Shown piece by piece: positions 54,201 to 62,885 of a stretch of 64,000 bases of DNA; the stretch's first letter is position 1; each line of letters opens with the position of its first letter. The stretch lies in assembly GCF_964275005.1 (NCBI RefSeq), contig NC_092705.1:7924641-7988640 (forward strand). The letters run 5' to 3'. The position numbers and the translations under genes were made by a program. The notes beneath the pieces were generated by a model. That model was not told the origin of the DNA. It ran no database searches and worked only from the letters and a program-made list of their open reading frames with translations. Origin of the DNA: Diadema setosum (taxonomy: Eukaryota > Echinodermata > Echinoidea > Diadematoida > Diadematidae).

Positions 54201-57200
54201 CTACAACCCAAGGCACACATCTGTGCCAAGTTTTATGGGAATCGGTTGAAAACTGAGGAAGTAGTTCGCGACGCAAAATTTGCAACGGACTGACCGCCCG
54301 ACCGACCGCCCGACCGACCGCACGACCGCCCGACCGTCCGCTGATTCCTATACCCCCTTCAAACTTCCTTTGGCGGGGGTATAATGATTCAGTGCATTAA
54401 TTAGGCCATGAAGGAGATGGTTTTGGATTGCTGGCAAAGTGTTTCAGACTAAAGAATGTACATTCAGATCTGGGTTTGGAATAGTAAAGCATTGTCCTGG
54501 CAACATAAAGGGGAAAGAAAGAAGACAGGTAATGCAAATCACATAAAAAATGGCTCATATTTTCAGTATGTCATGCAATCCATGTAGGTCTTCATGCGAT
54601 TTCATGCATACTTTTGACATACTTTTTCCATTTTTATGATTTCATAAGTCTTTATAATCCTGGAAATATTAAAAAAGGGGGGAAAGGGGGGAGGGTGAGT
54701 GTATTGGCGAAATGTCCTGCAAATCATTACCATAATAGAAGACTTGTCAGGGTACCGTCATGGTAATGTCAGGGTAATGCTGGATAGAATTTGGCAAAAG
54801 TTATGGTGACAATGTTCAAGCAACATTTTGCGGGACTATTTGAAACAGAGGTGGAAAAAGATTACCCTGACAGTACCCGGACGTTGCTGCTGTAATTGTA
54901 GTTTAAAAAGCTCTGTTTACATGGGGCTTTACAGTAGTGGTGTATGAAACTGTGACATTATATGCAGTATAGTTGTAAGAATTTTTTCTTTTCTAAAGAT
55001 CTGATTCGGATACGTACAAGGAGCTCTGTGTGACAAGAAGGTAAACATGAAGCACAGGAAGTTTGGAACAATTCCTCCATTGGATCGACTTCAACAATCA
55101 TGTCAAGCATGCATTTCAACAGCTACGCTGCAAAGTAAGCGTGGTTTTGACTGTAACAGAGCATACCTTTATGTACGGTTTAGAAATTTCTCTACAAAGC
55201 TACTCTACATGTCTCTTTGAATTTGCTGATGTTGAATTCAATCAGATTGATGCTAAGCAGGGGTTGCACTTAACTTTTTTTTAAAACTAGCCAGGCGGAC
55301 TACTTAGAATCAATTTTAACACTGAAGCAATATTTTGGCTAGCCAGACGGACTAGTAACTTCAGAATTTTATGATTTTTAGCTAGTACAACGTGATTTTG
55401 GGTGGCCAATGGCCAGCGGACCATCGCCAATTTCGAACCCTGCTTAGGTGGGTTGTCTCCTTGGGTTGTGATCAAGAATTCAGCCACTCGAGGAATCGTC
55501 TTTCAAGACTCAATTGACAAATTACCATCACTCTGTTTCTTGATCGATGGTGAAAGTAATGCATGGCTCATGAATGATAAATGAGTTCAGTGAATCCATC
55601 AATGAACTCATCCCTGAAGATGATAATAGTGTCATCTGCATAATAAGCCTGTTTGCAGTCCCACTCTGCACATGAGCAGAAGAAAGGTCATTCAGACCAA
55701 CAGGCATGTTGGTTTTTATATTCACTGGGATGAGCATCTGTAATGTAATGACTATTCATGTAATTCTTTTAAATGTTGCTTACCAGCACATCCACCATCC
55801 ATCTGACAGCAAAAGTGGTATTTGGTAATATCAAAAGAAAGAGATTGTTCATACTTTCAATGCAAAATAATGAAATGGATGCTATTCTAAGTTTTAATTG
55901 ACAGATCATTTCTCATCAATGCAAGTTCATTCTTTGTTTGAACAGGAACAGTGAATTCCATAAATTGTTGCGCAAAGCTTACTCATTATGTTGCTCTAAT
56001 ATGAGTGAAGTGCCCTTAACCGACTGAGAAAAAAGAAAGGTCATTCGGACCAATGTGCCCATGAGCTAAACTCCGAACTGGTTTATAGTCTCCACCAAAT
56101 CGGGGGGGGGGGGGGGGGGGTGGAATTGAGAGAACATATCCTCTTCCAAGCATTCCAAATAAATGTTGCACACCCCTTGGGAGAAGGATGAGCCCATGGT
56201 ACTGTACATAGGTGTTTCACAAGCAACAGGTTTGTTGATACAGGACAGCATTGTATGAGTTCTCAGACCATTCTCAGACCATATTTTTTCCCAAAAATAT
56301 GGTCTGAGAATTAAAGTGTCTCTATTTCATTTGGGTATGATCCAGGCTCCCAATACTGAGATAGGAGTCCACCGTCAGTCCTTGGCTTACAATACTGACT
56401 AATTGCTGTGCAGGGACGCTAAACATCACCATGCTGTATAGCTTAATACTAGCTTCTCATTCATTAGAACTTTTGTACAGACATGATACATGATAACTTT
56501 TGTATGATATATGATACAACCCTTTCAATACAGTCACTTTCCATGGGTTCTTAAATGTATTTTTCTATTTGTCTTATACAATGGGCTGAATTATCTTGGC
56601 AAGGTACTCTGTAAGATTATATGAAACAGAGTGGAATGAGGACACTCTCTGAATAGGAGGTACAAATGATAGAAAGGTTGGTTGAAGCTTAAATTCATTG
56701 TGATACCCTATAAGGTTGTCAAGCATTGACTTTCTGATTGCAACCTACAGGGTTCAGATACCAAATTTTTGATTTGTAGACAAATGAATATACACAAATC
56801 CACCCTTAATCTTGTTTTTTTTTTTTTTCTTTTCAGCAGAGTGATTTAGTTTTTGCTAATTTCTTTCATAGCTTCATGCTTTTGTTTTTGTTTTTAAAAA
56901 TAGCCATATTGCAACTTGGCAACATGGGATAATGGGTCACATAAGTCATTTGATCTGCTCAAATGATTGCACTTTCTATTTCAACTCGTTGTTTCATGGT
57001 GTTAGTCTTTTATGTAACTTTCAGTTCAACTCTTTCAGTCCAAAGTGTATTAAACCTATCCAAATAAAATGTGAAAATAGCCTTAAGACTGTGGTATCAG
57101 CTGATTAAAGCAGGGTGAGCATGGAAAGAGGTGTGTGTGTGTGTGTGTGTGCGGGGGGGGGGGGGGTGATGAACTGCATAGTACTCGTGAATGTGCATGG

Positions 57201-60200
57201 CTTACTAATTACACTGTCACAATCTGAGTTCAGTCTATTTTTTTTTTCTCTCTCTCTTTCTCGCTCACCTTGTGTACAAATGTACTTGGGCCTGTGATAT
57301 TCGTTGAAAGGGACAAAGTCCCTGTTGTGGCAATTATAGACATGACGGTAAGTTACAGCGCAAAGTTATATAGGGGTACAGTGCAAAGGTACAAGTTTGT
57401 ATTTCCACATACATGGGTACAGCGGTAACAATTGATCTGCAGTCACGCGTCCTGTTCCAACCGCAAAAAAAAGTGTGGCAATCACGGAAAGATTGGTGTC
57501 ATAGCCTTGACCGGCTTTTGAATGCCCAGTGCTCCATGAGCCATGCATGTAGCCCTTTTAACATGGCGGGAGAGTAGGCTGAAACAACTTGAACTGAAAT
57601 GAAATAACATATTGTGCACGGGGAACCCACTGAACAGAATATAGTATGCAAGTAACCAACAGCCTAGCAAATGCGTCTATACCACTAAGATTTCTGTATT
57701 TAATCACATGTAACTCAAAATCACAGAAGGACAAAGATTTTCAGATTTTTGCGTGGATAGTCTGAAAAATTTGTCAATACCAGCCAAGGTATGACCATTA
57801 ATTTGCCTTGCAAGGGCAGATCCAAGAATTCCGTAAAAAGAAGGCGCCTTAACAAAGTTAAAGGGGGCGTACGCAACGCCTCCCCCATTTTTTGTTTATT
57901 TCTTTTGTTTTTTACAAAAAAAATAAAGGGGGGGGGCACACGCCCAGTGCACTCCCCCTGGCTCCGCCACTGCCTTGTCACTAACCCAGAAAAAAAGGGA
58001 CTCGCCTGTAAATCTCACAACAGTTTTCTCTAAAAGTCACTAAATCTGTAAGATTTCATTTGCGTAACCTGGGCTCAATTCGGAGATATTTAACTAGATC
58101 AGCAGCAGAAAAACTGATGCATGCTTTTATTTCATCTCGTCTAGATTTCTGCAATTCTCTGTTTTGCAGCCTTCCACAAAAAGGACTCAGTAAACTGCAA
58201 CGTCTTCAGAATTGTGCCGCTAGATTACTTACTTTCAAGAAGAAAACTGTGCATACTACCCCAATACTTCGGTCCCTACACTGGCTTCCTGTAGAAAAAC
58301 GTATTAACTTCAAGATTCTTCTTCTTGTTTACCGTACATTGCACAAATTTGCCCCTGTCTACTTTCAAAATACTCTTCATCTTCACCAACCACCACGTAA
58401 TCTCCGTTCATCAAACTCGCTAAAATTACAGGTACCTCGAATCAAGCATAATTGGGGGGATCGGGCTTTTTCATATATGGGCCCAAAACTATGGAATGCC
58501 CTACCAAAATCTCTTAGAGAAGCATCTTCCATTGATGGTTTCGAAAAGAATCTCAAGACATATATTTTCAAATATTCTATACCTGTATGTATAGTATGTG
58601 TACGTATATAGGCCTATTGTTTGTTGGTTTATTGTCTTAGTTTCTGTGATACTGTTGTAACGTGACACAATATGTACTCTGTTCTATAGCGCCTTGAGTA
58701 TCTTTTTTTAGGTAGAAATGTGCGCTTTATAGGAGTCTCACTATTATTCATTATTATTATCAAATATCACCAACATATGAATAGTGTCCTATATGTTTTA
58801 TTCCTTGAGAAGCTTTCTGGATGATTTTCAGACATGATTTCTCGATAATCATGGGCATTTGAACATCTTTAAACTGATTATTCAGGTAACAGAGTTTAAG
58901 TATTAATAGTGACTAGGTTGAGGAAATGTTTTTCAAAATTCACTACACATCACAATGAATGATGATGATGACATTGCAGCGCCACATAAGAATGCATGAT
59001 TGGGTACTAGAGGAAGCACACCAAAGATACAGTATGGGATTGCATTTACAATTCTACACAGGTGAAGCTGTTAAGCAAGTGGTATTGTAATTGAATTACA
59101 TCGTTACATTACAGGGGGGTGTTTCATCAATTTAAGTCAGTGCTGACAAGTTGTCAGTCTCTGACAATTTCAGTAAAATCCTTGGTTTTGATTGGCTCTT
59201 ACGCTTTTGTCACTGACTGTTACTATGGTAATTGTCACTGACTGTTACTATGGTAATTGTCAGAGACTGACACCTTGTCAGGGCTGACAACTTTCATGAA
59301 ATGGTCCCCCTGAGGAATATGTGAGCCTCCTATGGTATCACTGTCCTTGTTCAATGTAATATGCATTTGGTTTTTGAGAGTATTGGATTTATTACGCTAG
59401 GACCACAATAAATTCTACAAATCTAAACATGGCAGTATCAATTCATATTAGTCCTACATGATGTGAAATAAAAAAAAATGTAAATTTTGTAAAAATGTAA
59501 AATGTAAGTTATAACTCTCATGGCTTTTCAAGCTAACATTTGGATTATCTCCCTCTTATTTTACTTTCTTTGTGCATAAGCAGCAGATATCTAGCCTGCA
59601 TCAGAGGCATTTGGCACTGCCTCAGACAAATGAGACGGGGACAGGGATTTGTTATTGTTGTAATTTTATCTATTTATCTATTTTTTTTTTTGGGGGGGGG
59701 GGGAGGGGGTTTTAAGCAAATCCCTTTTCAATGACAGTTTAATTCTAGGACACCAGTGCCAACTGGTGACTAAAGCGCTTAGTAAGGAATTTTGAGCTCT
59801 GACCAGATCAAGATCAAAGAAGACCAAAGGAATGGGGGGGGGGGGGGTGGGGGCAAGGGTGTCACCTTATTGCTTCTGGTGAGATCACGGGAAATCTCCA
59901 CCCTGAAACACACAAACACAGGGTGAAACCCTGTTTTTGGTGTTTGCACTGGTTTGCAATTGTTTCTGAAAATCCCATCCATAGTGACTGCAATAGGGAA
60001 TTAAATTCCCTTTCTGTATATATTTCAAGGATTTAAAGAGGGACAAAGGGAACTTGGATAGACCCCTAAAATGCACAGCCCCTTTATCATCACTGAAAGC
60101 TTGGGGTTTGGAAAACTCTGTTTGATGTGTTATAGATCACTTTAACTCTGAGATCTCCCGGCATCAAAAATGAACTAAACAATCCTCACTGGCAACTTTT

Positions 60201-60671
60201 GATTGGTTCTGTTGATGCAAGATCACAAATCAAAAATGTTTTATAATATGCACAGTGTACTCCCTTTATAAGGAACACAGTTACACTTGTATAATTAAAT
60301 TTTGTTATCCAGTGAAGTAAAAATTCAGGTCCCAAAATCATCATCCATTATCATCTTAATATTATAATCAATTTGTTTGGCTATAACAAAATTTAATGAC
60401 AACAAAACTGTCGGCCCAGAGGACTTTGTTTTAATGGGAGTTGCCTGTATCTGTTCTCTCTGAAGAAGTGTGGGAGCGGACCTGGCTTTTTGGGTATACA
60501 TCCCATCTATACCTGACACCGCTGTCCGCCGCACAAAACTCTTCATCCGTCACATTGAGGCCGATGTCTTCGATGACCGCCTGGACTTCTGTTGCGTTGT
60601 CTACGATGCATTCCTTGTCCCCAAACTGGAGATCATTGGACATTGGCTCTATGGTGGCTATCAGCAGATAT
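38803..60671 (-). CDS. Spinster-like major facilitator superfamily transporter, N-terminally incomplete (exons 60513-60671, 48619-48891, 45839-45893, 43380-43568, 40884-41192, 38803-39228)
   Basis: Six minus-strand exons join in frame to give 469 visible residues ending at a TAG. Seen: about eleven hydrophobic membrane segments; the helix-4 signature WRFMLGFFQAPFNPF; RGLAIGLASSGSYAGYGLSY in helix 5; a canonical MFS motif A after helix 8 (GGFLSDLVGRR); and a degenerate motif A after helix 2 (VTILAEVGNINRK, where LADR is expected). The tail contains ERSPLI, a [DE]xxxL[LI] sorting signal. Known: Spinster-type MFS proteins move lysolipids, sphingosine phosphate or sugars across endolysosomal or plasma membranes. 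The substrate here cannot be told from sequence. Spinster affinity is inferred from the first-helix remnant and overall layout; another MFS family remains possible. No partner gene is seen. Confidence 0.85.
39229..40883 (-). other. transporter intron between exons ending at 40884 and starting at 39228
   Basis: It contains an interspersed repeat (about 39480-39760) related to 50630-50940, a GC-rich inverted-repeat patch near 40420-40565 and a (TG)n run at 40685-40710. Confidence 0.8.
39480..39760 (+). repeat. interspersed repeat, copy 1
   Basis: Shares GGGCGCTTCAGGAATAAAAG, ATATTGCAAGTAAATTC and GGTGGAAGAT with 50630-50940. Confidence 0.6.
40884..41192 (-). CDS. MFS transporter exon: central loop and membrane segments 7-9
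   Basis: A 309-bp, 103-codon exon with acceptor GTCTTCAAACAG and donor GTGGGT, both phase 0. It encodes the end of the central loop (KDGVAALPGSFKDIWKAL), helix 7 (WIVLLPIFLAFACKMGYQYT), an extracellular stretch (NNYFGEYYPTFQ), helix 8, and a canonical motif A, GGFLSDLVGRR, in the loop after helix 8. It then starts helix 9 (LWVIVILE). The motif A here is intact, in contrast to the degenerate N-terminal copy. Confidence 0.93.
41193..43379 (-). other. transporter intron
   Basis: The main content is a MITE-like element at about 42032-42551. A hydrophobic open frame at 41843-42028 on the minus strand was considered as an exon and rejected because of phase. Confidence 0.85.
42032..42551. mobile_element. 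MITE-like element with CCTCCGCCAAG termini
   Basis: The left end GCAGACCTCCGCCAAG and right end CTTGGCAGAGGT are inverted. Its right part carries GTTTCATCGAAATCCGTGCA and an AAAC-rich run, features I recognise from a widespread marine-invertebrate repeat (memory, unchecked). Confidence 0.65.
43380..43568 (-). CDS. MFS transporter exon: membrane segments 5-6
   Basis: A 189-bp, 63-codon exon with acceptor GCATTCACAG and donor GTAAGC, both phase 0. It encodes TQRGLAIGLASSGSYAGYGL with helix 5, a GWRWSYISAGIGG turn typical of MFS helix 5-6 loops, helix 6 (AVLGILTLLTV) and the start of the central cytoplasmic loop (KNPPATND). A C-terminal reading past the donor is intronic. Confidence 0.92.
43808..44363. 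mobile_element. palindromic foldback MITE, family member 2
   Basis: TTAAAGGACAAATCCA... with inverted ...TGGATTTGTCCTTTAA at the other end. It shares GTAGAACACATCAGTGAGAG, CAATCCATTCAAAAGTTATG and ACATCATACACTGTAGTAG with 2170-2744. Confidence 0.88.
44400..44494. mobile_element. TTAA-type MITE, copy 2 (diverged)
   Basis: AACCTGTTGAGGACAAGTCC at the left, ATCCTCAATGGGTAAA at the right; the flanking TTAA is mutated on both sides. Confidence 0.78.
45338..45726. mobile_element. foldback MITE, AGGGATGGTAT family, copy 2
   Basis: TTAAAGGGACTGTACAGTA at the left, inverted TACACACCCTTTA at the right; internal GGATATCTCAGCCATTTCAA is shared with 34934-35438. Confidence 0.8.
45839..45893 (-). CDS. 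MFS transporter micro-exon (QAPFNPFSISILVSFFPP)
   Basis: A 55-bp minus-strand exon found by following phase. The acceptor at ATCATCAG supplies the final T of the split Phe codon; then 18 codons; then donor GTGAGT in phase 0. A competing AG four bases further in would shift the frame and is incompatible with both neighbours. The peptide supplies the expected link from helix 4 to helix 5 of an MFS protein (LGFFQAPFNPFSISILVSFF followed by RGLAIG). Confidence 0.88.
46880..46983. mobile_element. TTAA-type MITE, copy 3
   Basis: TTAA|CCCATTGAGGACGAGTCC at the left, CCGTCCTCAATGGG|CTAA at the right, with a small internal insertion (CTCGTA, CTGT) relative to the other copies. Confidence 0.83.
47156..47313. 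mobile_element. hAT-like MITE (CAGTGGCGGATACAGG), copy 1
   Basis: The termini CAGTGGCGGATACAGG and CCTGGATCCACCCCTG are imperfect inverted copies. TGACA flanks both ends (47151-47155 and 47314-47318). It shares GGAATTC, GGCGCC and CCCCTTTAA blocks, inverted, with 57811-57971. Confidence 0.75.
48619..48891 (-). CDS. MFS transporter exon: end of loop 1, membrane segments 2-4
   Basis: The acceptor TTGAATTGCAG is followed by G, completing an Arg codon; the donor is GTAAGC after two bases of a Phe codon. It encodes two further sequons (NQT, NVT), the segment CRWYYTGTGLEFEILAGPVF, helix 2, a degenerate motif A (LAEVGNINRK), helix 3 and the start of helix 4 (WRFMLGF). The loop cysteine before WYYTG, with those in the previous exon, could form disulfides. 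The coding stretch is visibly GC-richer than the flanking introns. Confidence 0.9.
50630..50940 (+). repeat. interspersed repeat, copy 2
   Basis: Related to 39480-39760 (shared GGGCACTTCAGGAATAGAAG, TACTGCAAGCAAATTC, GGTGGAAGAT). Confidence 0.6.
51587..51710. mobile_element. short inverted-repeat element
   Basis: GAATGCACCTTCACT...AGCATAACTTGCAT is inverted at ATGCAAGTTATGCT...AAGTGGAAGGTGCATTC, giving arms of about 36 bp around a ~50-bp centre. Confidence 0.8.
51802..53052. repeat. tandem array of ~161-bp units with RFX-type palindromes, element 1 (7 motif copies)
   Basis: The palindrome GTTACCATGGCAAC starts at 51873, 52034, 52195, 52357, 52520, 52681 and 52840, spaced 161, 161, 162, 163, 161 and 159 bp. 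Each unit also carries CTTGCACATCT, a CATTTCAT/AGTTTCAT segment and AACTGAGGAAGTAGTT. The outer ends are ATACCCCCGCC at the left and GGCGGGGGTAT at the right, with GACCGCCC mini-repeats near the right end, so the whole looks like a terminal-inverted-repeat element containing a minisatellite. It is non-coding; open frames across it are repeat artefacts. Confidence 0.9.
53565..54383. repeat. tandem array of ~161-bp units, element 2 (4 motif copies)
   Basis: Motif positions are 53665, 53828, 53989 (mutated to GTTACCATGGCCAT) and 54149. The units correspond one for one to the last four of element 1 with very high similarity. Ends: TATACCCCCGCCAAAC at the left and GGCGGGGGTATA at the right. A short GTCGCTAAAGCGAC palindrome precedes the left end. 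Confidence 0.9.
55258..55442. mobile_element. hAT-like MITE (CAGGGTTCGAAATT ends), copy 1
   Basis: CAGGGGTTGCACTTAACTTT at the left and AATTTCGAACCCTG at the right. The internal AGCCAGGCGGACTACTTAGA and GGTGGCCAATGGCCAGCGGA are shared with 61543-61740. No clear 8-bp target duplication was seen. Confidence 0.75.
55640..56090 (+). repeat. uninterrupted copy of the repeat split at 1432-1602 / 4073-4460
   Basis: Left part (ATGAGCAGAAGAAAGGTCAT, CAGGCATGTTGG) aligns with 1490-1600, the middle GGTATTTGGTAATAT with 4073-4085, and the right part (CGACTGAGAAAAAAGAAAGG) with 4404-4425. Confidence 0.65.
56271..56310. repeat. perfect 18-bp hairpin
   Basis: TTCTCAGACCATATTTTT at 56271-56288 is followed by loop TCCC and its exact complement at 56293-56310. 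A partial direct copy, TTCTCAGACCA, precedes it. Confidence 0.85.
57811..57971. mobile_element. hAT-like MITE, copy 2 (inverted relative to 47156-47313)
   Basis: CAAGGGCAGATCCAAG at the left, CTGGCTCCGCCACT at the right; GCCTTG flanks both sides (57805-57810 and 57972-57977). AATTCCGTAAAAAGAAGGCG and TTAAAGGGGGCG match the complement of the 47 kb copy. Confidence 0.75.
58000..58760 (+). pseudogene. 5'-truncated LINE (CR1/L2/Jockey-like): reverse transcriptase C-terminal region and 3' tail
   Basis: Open from about 58020 to a stop at 58609-58611. The peptide has the familiar C-terminal order of CR1/L2/Jockey-type non-LTR elements: RSAAEKLMHAFISSRLDFCN, SLPQKGLSKLQRLQNCAARL, ILRSLHWLPVEKRINFKIL, GDRAFSYMGPKLWNALP and LKTYIF. 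Polymerase catalytic motifs lie upstream and are missing, so the copy is dead on arrival. The 3' end has AGCGCCTTGAGTA / GTGCGCTTTATA and an ATT-rich tail to about 58760. The exact clade is uncertain. It is inserted in a transporter intron in antisense orientation to that gene. Confidence 0.88.
59112..59312. mobile_element. palindromic MITE (TTTCATGAAAGTTGTCAGC family), copy 2
   Basis: CAGGGGGGTGTTTCATCAA at the left, CATGAAATGGTCCCCCTG at the right. Contains a short internal direct duplication (GTCACTGACTGTTACTATGG twice). Related to 16864-17031. Confidence 0.85.
60513..60671 (-). CDS. Spinster-like MFS transporter, first visible coding exon (first extracellular/lumenal loop)
   Basis: Minus-strand exon with acceptor CCCATCCAG and donor GTATAG. 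It starts with the third base of a codon and ends with two bases, matching the next exon's phase exactly. The encoded start, (R)YLLIATIEPM, resembles the end of the first membrane segment of Spinster proteins (NYMDR followed by a VLPDI-like stretch). The rest is a long loop with Cys residues (KECIVD, EEFCAADS) and two N-glycosylation sequons (NAT, NVT). Upstream coding sequence is required, because the exon begins in mid-codon and no ATG is expected here. The 60672-64000 region showed no convincing preceding exon, so the N-terminus probably lies outside the window. Confidence 0.75.
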
Positions 60672-60907
60672 CTGGATGGGCAAGAGAGGAGGAGGATAAG
60701 CCGAACATCAAATAAGATAAAATCGATAGGCCAGCTCAGAATTCCTTGCCTACTTGGCTTACCAGGGACCACCATTCTGCTTTTGATTTCTCTTCCTTTT
60801 TCCCTTTTTCTAATCATTTTCTTCTCTCTTTTTGCATAATTTTCAAACATCATTGTGTCATGCTCTTCCCTATCAGTATGTGATCACATTTTATTATGCC
60901 TTTTTTT

Positions 60908-61000
60908 TTAACCCATTGAGGATGAGTCCTGAGTATACTAGGGCAAGCGTCTATGGGAAACAAGTGTTGTAGCAAAATTAAACTGTCCTCAACGGGTTAA
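60908..61000. mobile_element. TTAA-type MITE, copy 4
   Basis: TTAA|CCCATTGAGGATGAGTCC at the left, CTGTCCTCAACGGG|TTAA at the right; intact TTAA on both sides. Confidence 0.87.
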
Positions 61001-61542
61001 GTTTGTTTGTTTTTTCTCCCACACTATTGTCCCCTCAAGAAATCTAATCCAACAGACCAAGTGGGTCTTGCACTTGCATGAGTATTGTAAGTTTGTCTTT
61101 TGTGCATTCTTGCAGAATGTTACCCAAGATGAACATAGCAAACCTGAAAGGTTTAGGGGTGCCGGGGGGGGGGGGGGGGGGGGGATGGTGTCAATTTGTG
61201 TTACACTTGCAGAAATACCTGCCAAGTTTGTTGAAAATATGACTTTTTCACAAAGAAATTAAGAGTGTGACATTTGGCCTGCACTCTTGTACCACCTGAT
61301 AATAGACATACAGGATGGTGTATCAGTAGAACGAAGCTCAGACGAAGCATAAACATTCGGACAATAGACTTAGGTCACAATAGGCCACTCTCTCCTCCTA
61401 CTATTTTGTTCAGTTCAAACACCTTTGTAGTACATCCAATAACCATAGACATTCTTTGCAAGGGTAGTAAACAACGTCTACAGAGCACTTAAAGCAGAAC
61501 TCTGTGTATTCTTGGATCAGTCCTGACTTTAAAGTTTAATAT

Positions 61543-61740
61543 CAGGGGTCGCACTTAACTTTTTTTTTTTTTTTAACTATAATCGTAGCCAGGCGGACTA
61601 CTTAGAATCAATTTTGACACTGAAGCAATATTTTGGCTAGCCAGACGGACTAGTAACGTCAGAATTTTATGATTTTTAGCTAGTCCGACGTGAATTTGGG
61701 TGGCCAATGGCCAGCGGACCATCACTAATTTCGAACCCTG
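61543..61740. mobile_element. hAT-like MITE (CAGGGTTCGAAATT ends), copy 2
   Basis: Same family and orientation as 55258-55442, with a longer T-run near the left end. Confidence 0.75.
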
Positions 61741-61999
61741 TTTATGTGTCTCTTTTGCAATGTTCACTGCAATATCAGATTCCTTTCAACAGCTGGTATA
61801 TTTATGTTATTCAGACCTTCCTCAGAATGATAAAACTGGATACTCCTTTGTAAGGGGGGGGGGGGGGGAAGGAGTGGTTACTACAGATTTCCAGTGAATT
61901 CATGCTGACCCTCAAATTCAAGTCTAATTATTCTCAGTACAAAAAGGGAGCATATTCTCCAGTGACCTGAGACCAGCTGTTCAATTCTTTTCTTTTTTT

Positions 62000-62092
62000 T
62001 TAACCTGTTGAGGATGGGCTGATTTTGCTACAACACGCATTTCCCATAGACCATAGCCTGAGTACACTCAGGACTCGTCCTCAACAGGTTAA
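62000..62092. mobile_element. TTAA-type MITE, copy 5 (opposite orientation)
   Basis: TTAA|CCTGTTGAGGATGGGCTG at the left, ACTCGTCCTCAACAGG|TTAA at the right; inverted relative to the other four copies. Confidence 0.86.
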
Positions 62093-62649
62093 CACACTGA
62101 GGTGTGATACAGTACATAAGATTTCATACATGATGTGGGGTGTCATTATAAACATTATTCTTCAACCATGCACAATTTTGTGATGTTTGCAAAAGGGGAT
62201 ATGTGACCTTTAACCTTACAGAATTACTTTCTCTGCTGCCTGGTGAATGGTGATCATTTCTTATGATTTTTTACTCTTTTTCTCTATCTCTTCCTTTTCT
62301 CTCTTCCTTTTTTCCTTTAAAACAACATCTTTTTTACTCTTTTTTCCAAATGGGAGACATCATGCATATCCTATATAAAAAGAAATGTAAGAAAATATAC
62401 AAAATTTAATGATTTCTTTGAATACTGCCATTCTTTATTGATAACAGAATATTGTTTCTTGAGATGCACTAGTTTAAGATTGAAAAAAAAAGCAGAAATA
62501 CTTCACAAAGTAAGGTGTGTGAAAAATAGATACAAATATCAGAAAGTGAAAGTGATAGGCAAACCCATAGGATAGAATCACACACACACACACATACACA
62601 TTCTACGGAATGACATGCATTTCATAAGTTGTGTGATGCCCATGATACA

Positions 62650-62885
62650 CAAGTAGTATTATAAAATTGTTTCTAGGATAAACTATCTACAGTTATGGTT
62701 TAAAATATCAAGAAAATACAGTGATATCTCCTTATAAATATATTAGGCTTTACTGTAAATTTTTTATATGGTTTATGCTAATTATGGATGTTTTGTGATA
62801 CATCTGACCTACACATGACACACTTGTGCATGTGCATCAAATGTGATAACTCAAACATTTTGTTTTTTAAATCACTGCTCCCAGT
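62650..62885 (+). repeat. interspersed repeat, copy 2
   Basis: Aligned with 35660-35880 through CTACAGTTATGGTTTA and GGATGTTTTGTGATACA. Confidence 0.75.

Larger units (their letters stand above)
48892..60512 (-). other. transporter intron (~11.6 kb)
   Basis: The largest intron of the transporter. It contains an inverted repeat (51587-51710), two 161-bp tandem arrays (51802-53052 and 53565-54383), several MITEs, the intact copy of the repeat interrupted at the left of the window (55640-56090), a LINE fragment (58000-58760), poly-G runs at about 56102-56120, 57153-57166 and 59692-59701, and no extra exon that I could support. The phases of its flanking exons match directly. Confidence 0.75.

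Noticed and set aside
52029..54293. Several open frames of 65-132 codons with internal repeats
   Set aside because: They are translations of the 161-bp tandem units; conservation is at the DNA motif level, not at codon level.
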